Below are positions 60,433-64,000 of a stretch of DNA of 64,000 bases, piece by piece. How positions within the stretch are numbered: position 1 is the stretch's first letter; every line of letters begins with the position of its first letter. Under the pieces are notes generated by a model that searched no databases, was not told where the DNA came from, and saw nothing but the letters and a program-made list of their open reading frames with translations. This stretch comes from Bradyrhizobium elkanii USDA 76 (lineage in GTDB: Bacteria > Pseudomonadota > Alphaproteobacteria > Rhizobiales > Xanthobacteraceae): NCBI RefSeq assembly GCF_023278185.1, contig NZ_CP066356.1:6688001-6752000 (forward strand), given 5' to 3'. The position numbers were made by a program, and so were the translations under genes.

Positions 60433-60672
60433 TCAGGAATTTGACCGGCGAATGCGCCATGCAATCCGCACTTCAAGCACGGGCCCGTCGTCGTCCCGGA
60501 CTTCGATCGCAATCTGATCGAAATTGTGACCGCGAACGGAATCGCGAACCATGTCAGCCAAAGCACGCGCGGCTTCTTCTTGAACCGCCGCGAGATCGGA
60601 CAGCACCAGACCTTCCTCGTCGAGGGCCAAGCCGCAACCGTCACGGAGATCGAAATAGTACTTCATCGCCAT
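60433..60672 (-). CDS. DUF6894-family small protein, second copy
   Basis: A 79-residue protein (MAMKYYFDLRDGCGLALDEE). The pattern YYFDLRDG, then DEEGLVLSDLAAVQEEAARA, is that of DUF6894. It converges with the gene at 60178. The ribosome site is weak; the start could be at the third codon (60666). Confidence 0.85.
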   Translation of the reverse strand: MAMKYYFDLRDGCGLALDEEGLVLSDLAAVQEEAARALADMVRDSVRGHNFDQIAIEVRDDDGPVLEVRIAWRIRRSNS

Positions 60673-60863
60673 GATAATATGGCCCGGCTCTCGATCGTTC
60701 CTGCCGACCTTGCGAAATGTGGCGACGAAGTTCGATGCAGACGGCGAGAGTCGCCCCGGAGAGTCATGACCAGTCCACGCTGCTTCCCATAGCGATCCCA
60801 GCGTGGCGGTCAAAAAACAGGGCAGCTTCAGCGACGTGATCGAGGATGCGGGGAGTGCGCAGC

Positions 60864-61112
60864 TCAGCGCACGATGCGCTTGATCCGTTTGGTCCTCTTG
60901 GCTGCAGGCGCTGATGGTGCAGGGCCAGCCTGCGCGGCCGCCTCGGCGTCACGCGCTTCACGGAGAGCCCGCAGACGCACCATGTTCTTGCGCACGGCGA
61001 TCGCGTCGCGCTCGACCTCAGCGATTGCCTGCGCGCCGGCCTCGGCGGCAAGCCGCTGGCGCTGGGCCTTGGCCAGGCGCTCGGCAGAAAGTTCTTCCGG
61101 CTTCTTGGCCAT
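60864..61112 (-). CDS. Small Ala/Arg-rich protein behind cspA
   Basis: An 82-residue protein, MAKKPEELSAERLAKAQRQR at the N-terminus. It is highly helical and charged, with a Pro/Ala linker and a basic tail (AAKRTKRIKRIVR). It lies on the same strand downstream of cspA and the two-hairpin element. The basic tail would suit nucleic-acid binding; the family is not recognised. Confidence 0.65.
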   Translation of the reverse strand: MAKKPEELSAERLAKAQRQRLAAEAGAQAIAEVERDAIAVRKNMVRLRALREARDAEAAAQAGPAPSAPAAKRTKRIKRIVR

Positions 61113-61143
61113 GAGCGAATGAGCCCTTTGAAAAGCAGCGAGA

Positions 61144-61210
61144 CCCGCTCAACCCATCAGAGGATCGAGCGGGCCGCGGCTGTCATCCCAGTACATCCGT
61201 GGAATGACAG
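61144..61210 (-). promoter_or_regulatory. Two-hairpin RNA element after cspA
   Basis: Hairpin 1 (61180-61210) is a stem of 11 pairs with one G-U on the minus strand and loop CGGATGTAC, beginning seven bases after the cspA stop. Hairpin 2 (61144-61173) has arms CCCGCTC and GAGCGGG. It lies before the 82-residue gene. It matches the element in the rpsU leader at 59727-59788. Confidence 0.7.
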
Positions 61211-61216
61211 ATCGAT

Positions 61217-61426
61217 TCAAGCCAGCCGAAGATCTTCGGCGCTGGTCTTGCCACGCATCTTGTCTATCTTGAGTTCGAACGACAGCTTCTGGCCCTCGGC
61301 GAGACCGCCAAGTCCGGCCCGCTCGACAGCGCTGATGTGAACGAACACGTCATTCGTGCCATCATCGGGCTGAATGAAACCGAAGCCCTTCTGGCCGTTG
61401 AACCACTTCACAGTACCTGTAGGCAT
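61217..61426 (-). CDS. cspA: Cold-shock protein, CspA family
   Basis: A single OB-fold protein of 69 residues. RNP1 is KGFGFIQPD and RNP2 VFVHISAV, following the N-terminus [11 protein letters not shown]. It acts as RNA chaperone. The upstream region to about 61510 contains no gene and probably holds a long leader; part of it (CGACGATGTTCTTTGGAAAA on the plus strand, near 61487) recurs near 59853. A conserved two-hairpin element follows the stop. Confidence 0.95.
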   Translation of the reverse strand: MPTGTVKWFNGQKGFGFIQPDDGTNDVFVHISAVERAGLGGLAEGQKLSFELKIDKMRGKTSAEDLRLA

Positions 61427-61716
61427 TTGTCTTCTCCAAAGCGGACGCACGTGAATTCGCGCTTGGTTCCGCATCATCCTTCAACCGACGATGTTCTTTG
61501 GAAAAGGGCCGCTTTGACCATTCAACAAGGCACAACGGCAAATCGAACGCTGCAAGCATACACACTTAATCCGCTAGGACAAGCTCAGAAGCGTCGTCGA
61601 TCGGATGAGCGGAATTACACCGAGCTGTCGTTCCGATAAACCGAACCATGCTTCGCGTAAGGGCGTACGCCGGCGGGGAACTCAGTGATTGATGACGCGG
61701 GCACAAATCGCAATAT

Positions 61717-62709
61717 TCAACCACTCGGACTTTTCGCCTTGCGTGGAACTCGCCTTGCGCGGGACCGAACGCTTGCTTTTGCTACAGCCGGCTCCGTGGG
61801 GCGCGTGATCGGAAACGTCTTCCGCATATGCGCTGCCAGCATTGCACAGTAGTCGGTCGCGAAACGAGGCAACGGACGCCGCTTGTCCCATGAGATGGTC
61901 AGGGGCTCCTGCAACACACGGCGCCTGTGCGTGAGACCGACAATTCTTAGTTCGTAGCGCCAGCACTGAAGCTGGGAGGGAACGATCGCGACGCCGTGTC
62001 CCGCCTCGGCGAGCGCCAGCAAGGTGTGCGGACTGCGACTCTCGAACATGATCTTGGGTTTCAGCCCCGCCATACGGCTTGCCGCATCGAAAGCACGCCG
62101 AAATCCGAACCCGCTGTCCAGCAGCAGCAACGGAAGTTCGGCGAGGTCAGCGATCTCGATCGTGCGACGAGGACCAAGCGGCATCGACGGATGGCAAGCA
62201 GCCAGTAACTGCACGGATCCAAGCGGAAGGCTGCCGAAGTGCTGCTCATTCAGTCTGACGGCATGCAGTAGATTTTGGCCGAGATGAACTTCCCCGCGTT
62301 CGAGCATCGCCAATATCTCGCTACCTGTCCCCTCCCTGATCCTGATCTCGACCCCGGGATATCGCTCCGCGTACCGGTGGAGAAATTCTGACAGCACGCT
62401 CTCGATGTGTTGCGGCGAGCCAGCGATCCTCAGGACCCCGGTATCTCCTTGACGGAGCAACTGAGCCTGCTGCTTCAGCGAATTGACGCTGTTGAGCAGC
62501 AGACGGCAGCCCGCAATCAACTGCTCGCCTTCGCCAGTCAATAGAAGCCGGCGCCCGACGCGATCGAAGAGCTGCAAGCCGAGCTCCCGTTCGAGACCGA
62601 TGATTTGCCTGGACAAGGCCGGTTGGGCGACACGCAACTGCAATGCAGCCTTTGAAACGGTGCCGAGCTCGGCCACCGTCAGGAACGTGAGGGCCTGTTG
62701 GAGGTTCAT
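61717..62709 (-). CDS. LysR-family transcriptional regulator
   Basis: A regulator of 330 residues. The helix-turn-helix is TVSKAALQLRVAQPALSRQI, and the effector domain starts LRIAGSPQHIESVLSEFLHR. The C-terminal 35 residues are basic and beyond the usual length. It is divergent from the DUF1330 gene, 125 bases away, which it may control. Confidence 0.92.
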   Translation of the reverse strand: MNLQQALTFLTVAELGTVSKAALQLRVAQPALSRQIIGLERELGLQLFDRVGRRLLLTGEGEQLIAGCRLLLNSVNSLKQQAQLLRQGDTGVLRIAGSPQHIESVLSEFLHRYAERYPGVEIRIREGTGSEILAMLERGEVHLGQNLLHAVRLNEQHFGSLPLGSVQLLAACHPSMPLGPRRTIEIADLAELPLLLLDSGFGFRRAFDAASRMAGLKPKIMFESRSPHTLLALAEAGHGVAIVPSQLQCWRYELRIVGLTHRRRVLQEPLTISWDKRRPLPRFATDYCAMLAAHMRKTFPITRPTEPAVAKASVRSRARRVPRKAKSPSG

Positions 62710-62834
62710 GCCCGCTTATACCATTCGAGCATAAGATTTGAGAAAATATATGTATTGGACGTATTTCGAAGCCTCGTGGAAAGTCCTGTCAGGCTGCGGC
62801 TTGCGGCACCGGCACGGCAGCGGAGGAGGCTCCC

Positions 62835-63239
62835 ATGAATTCTGGAGGCAGGATGGCTCTGGTCATGTTGGGTTGTACCGCGATCGGCGCGCTTGGCAGC
62901 GAAGCACTGCACGGCGAAGCCAGGCCGCCCGCCTATCTGATCGGCCAAATCGAGGTCACCGATCCCGATGGTTATGCGAGGGACTATCTCCCGCAGGCGA
63001 AGGAGATCATCAAGGCACATGGCGGAAAGCTGATTGCGGCTGCAGGCGCTGCGGCAACCGGTTCGCAGGTCGTTGCCGTCGATGGAAATCCACCCAAGCG
63101 CGTCGTCATCTATATGTATCCGAGCATGGACGCGCTTTGGGCCTGGCGACACGATCCAGCCTACGTGCAAGTTCGGGCCGTCGGCGAGAAATACGCCAGG
63201 TACCACACATTTGCGGTCGAGGGCTCTGTCGCCAATTAG
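62835..63239 (+). CDS. DUF1330 protein with signal-like N-terminus
   Basis: A protein of 134 residues behind a strong GGAGGAGG ribosome site. The first 28 residues (MALVMLGCTAIGALGSEALH) look like a signal peptide or lipoprotein-like segment. The DUF1330 domain (PPAYLIGQIEVTDPDGYARD, then GNPPKRVVIYMYPSMDALWA) is a dimeric ferredoxin-like fold. Most members are cytosolic, so export would be unusual. The function is unknown. Confidence 0.85.
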   Translation: MNSGGRMALVMLGCTAIGALGSEALHGEARPPAYLIGQIEVTDPDGYARDYLPQAKEIIKAHGGKLIAAAGAAATGSQVVAVDGNPPKRVVIYMYPSMDALWAWRHDPAYVQVRAVGEKYARYHTFAVEGSVAN

Positions 63240-63284
63240 CCTGATCACGCCGTCGATCGCAGGCGACCTGCAACGTCGCGCCAC

Positions 63285-64000
63285 CTAATTCCGAAACACC
63301 AGGCAGCGCCCGCCGACTGCCTCCAATCGGGCGCACAGCTGGTTAGCCCGCTCACGGGTCGTCTCGGCGACCCGGAGCAGATACCAGGTGGCCGAGCCTG
63401 GTCCGGCCATGCGCGATCTCAGAACGAGCGGTGCGCGATCGCCGAGCACGGATGCAAATCGTTTCTGAAGTTGCTGGTAGTCGGCGAGGACCCTCGATTG
63501 CGACGGGCCGCCGGCCAATTGAAGTCCCCAGGGTCCCCACGCAGCTTGCTGTGCGATTGTCCCGAACTCTCTTGGGCCCGCGGGAAGCGCCCGAACGAGC
63601 ATGCCGCGCACGATGTCGCCGCAGGCCATGGCCGCGTCGGTGTGGACCCGGTCCTCGAGCGAACCCTGCGCCCATTCTTCGGCAGACTTGCCCGTGATGA
63701 TCCTGACATAGGCGCGTGTTTCGCCCGGCAGGTTTCCGCGTCCCGCCAACCAATCCTGAACACGCCGCGGACCACCATTATAGGCGGCCGCCGCAAGGCC
63801 GAGATTGCCGAATTGCGCGCGCAGTTCGCGGAGCCAGCGCGCCGATTCCTGCAAGGCAGGCAATGGCTCGAACGGGTCGACCAGACCGCGCCACCGCGCC
63901 GTACCGGGCATGAACTGGGCGATCCCCTGGGCACCGGCCGAACTGACGGAATTGGGATCGAAATTGCTTTCCTGCCAGATCAGCCGGACGAAGAAATCCG
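63285..64000 (-). CDS. Lytic transglycosylase (Slt family), C-terminal part
   Basis: The gene is cut by the right edge; about 238 C-terminal residues are visible. The catalytic Glu lies in WQESNFDP near the edge, followed by SSAGAQGIAQFMPGTA and LAAAAYNGGPRRVQDWLAG, the standard Slt motifs. The last 75 residues (SATWYLLRVAETTRERANQL) resemble a SPOR-like peptidoglycan-binding domain. It would cleave murein in the periplasm. Confidence 0.93.
   Translation of the reverse strand, partial: DFFVRLIWQESNFDPNSVSSAGAQGIAQFMPGTARWRGLVDPFEPLPALQESARWLRELRAQFGNLGLAAAAYNGGPRRVQDWLAGRGNLPGETRAYVRIITGKSAEEWAQGSLEDRVHTDAAMACGDIVRGMLVRALPAGPREFGTIAQQAAWGPWGLQLAGGPSQSRVLADYQQLQKRFASVLGDRAPLVLRSRMAGPGSATWYLLRVAETTRERANQLCARLEAVGGRCLVFRN

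Overview
The window is GC-rich alphaproteobacterial chromosome, most likely Bradyrhizobium or a close relative. Signs are the dense short intergenic palindromes, a Bradyrhizobium-type porin, a MipZ-like division ATPase, a CarD-family regulator, cspA/rpsU modules and many ABC uptake systems. Both edges cut a gene: an ABC solute-binding protein on the left and a lytic transglycosylase on the right. No rRNA, CRISPR array, complete insertion sequence or phage was seen. One tRNA (Gln, TTG) was found.

Region 1 (1-9.2 kb): the end of a sugar-type ABC operon, a Tat-exported multicopper oxidase followed by a broken NTF2-like gene, a cysteine hydrolase divergent from a formamidase behind a sigma-54-type promoter, and a YeiH-type transporter divergent from a LysR regulator.
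Region 2 (9.3-20.3 kb): an orphan PAS histidine kinase, then a purine/ureide nitrogen-scavenging block. It holds an M20 amidohydrolase, a BMP-type nucleobase ABC importer behind a second sigma-54-type promoter, a second cysteine hydrolase inside that operon, a PuuE-type allantoinase, a DUF3830 protein and an SDR. Together these would import and break down purine-derived nitrogen compounds.
Region 3 (20.3-31.8 kb): a patchier stretch with two tandem APH-fold kinases, a CarD paralogue, an orphan protein with cysteine-peptidase-like motifs, a tail-less FtsZ paralogue, and an unusual tryptophanyl-tRNA synthetase behind a complete-looking Trp attenuator. Beyond that lie an aldose-epimerase-like gene, a crotonase with a MarR regulator, and a CHAD protein.

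Region 4 (31.9-39.3 kb): a small XRE regulator translationally coupled to a six-gene hyfB-C-E-F-G-I-like operon. Its large subunit has Ser in place of the nickel-site cysteines, so it is probably an energy-converting-hydrogenase-related (Ehr) complex, not a hydrogenase.
Region 5 (39.4-53 kb): a LacI regulator with twin operators facing a PhyH dioxygenase, MHS transporter and TIM-barrel enzyme; a GH79-like secreted hydrolase; MipZ; a crotonase divergent from TetR and SDR; a GST; an LLM flavin oxidoreductase; and a porin.
Region 6 (53.3-64 kb): an Mfd-like helicase directly behind tRNA-Gln, an acyl-CoA dehydrogenase, an rpsU and a cspA gene each linked to a conserved two-hairpin RNA element, two DUF6894 genes, a LysR regulator, a DUF1330 protein and the lytic transglycosylase.

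Across regions 1-3 several families of dispersed palindromes recur. One copy lies inside a coding sequence, and others supply or adjoin the stop codons of neighbouring genes.
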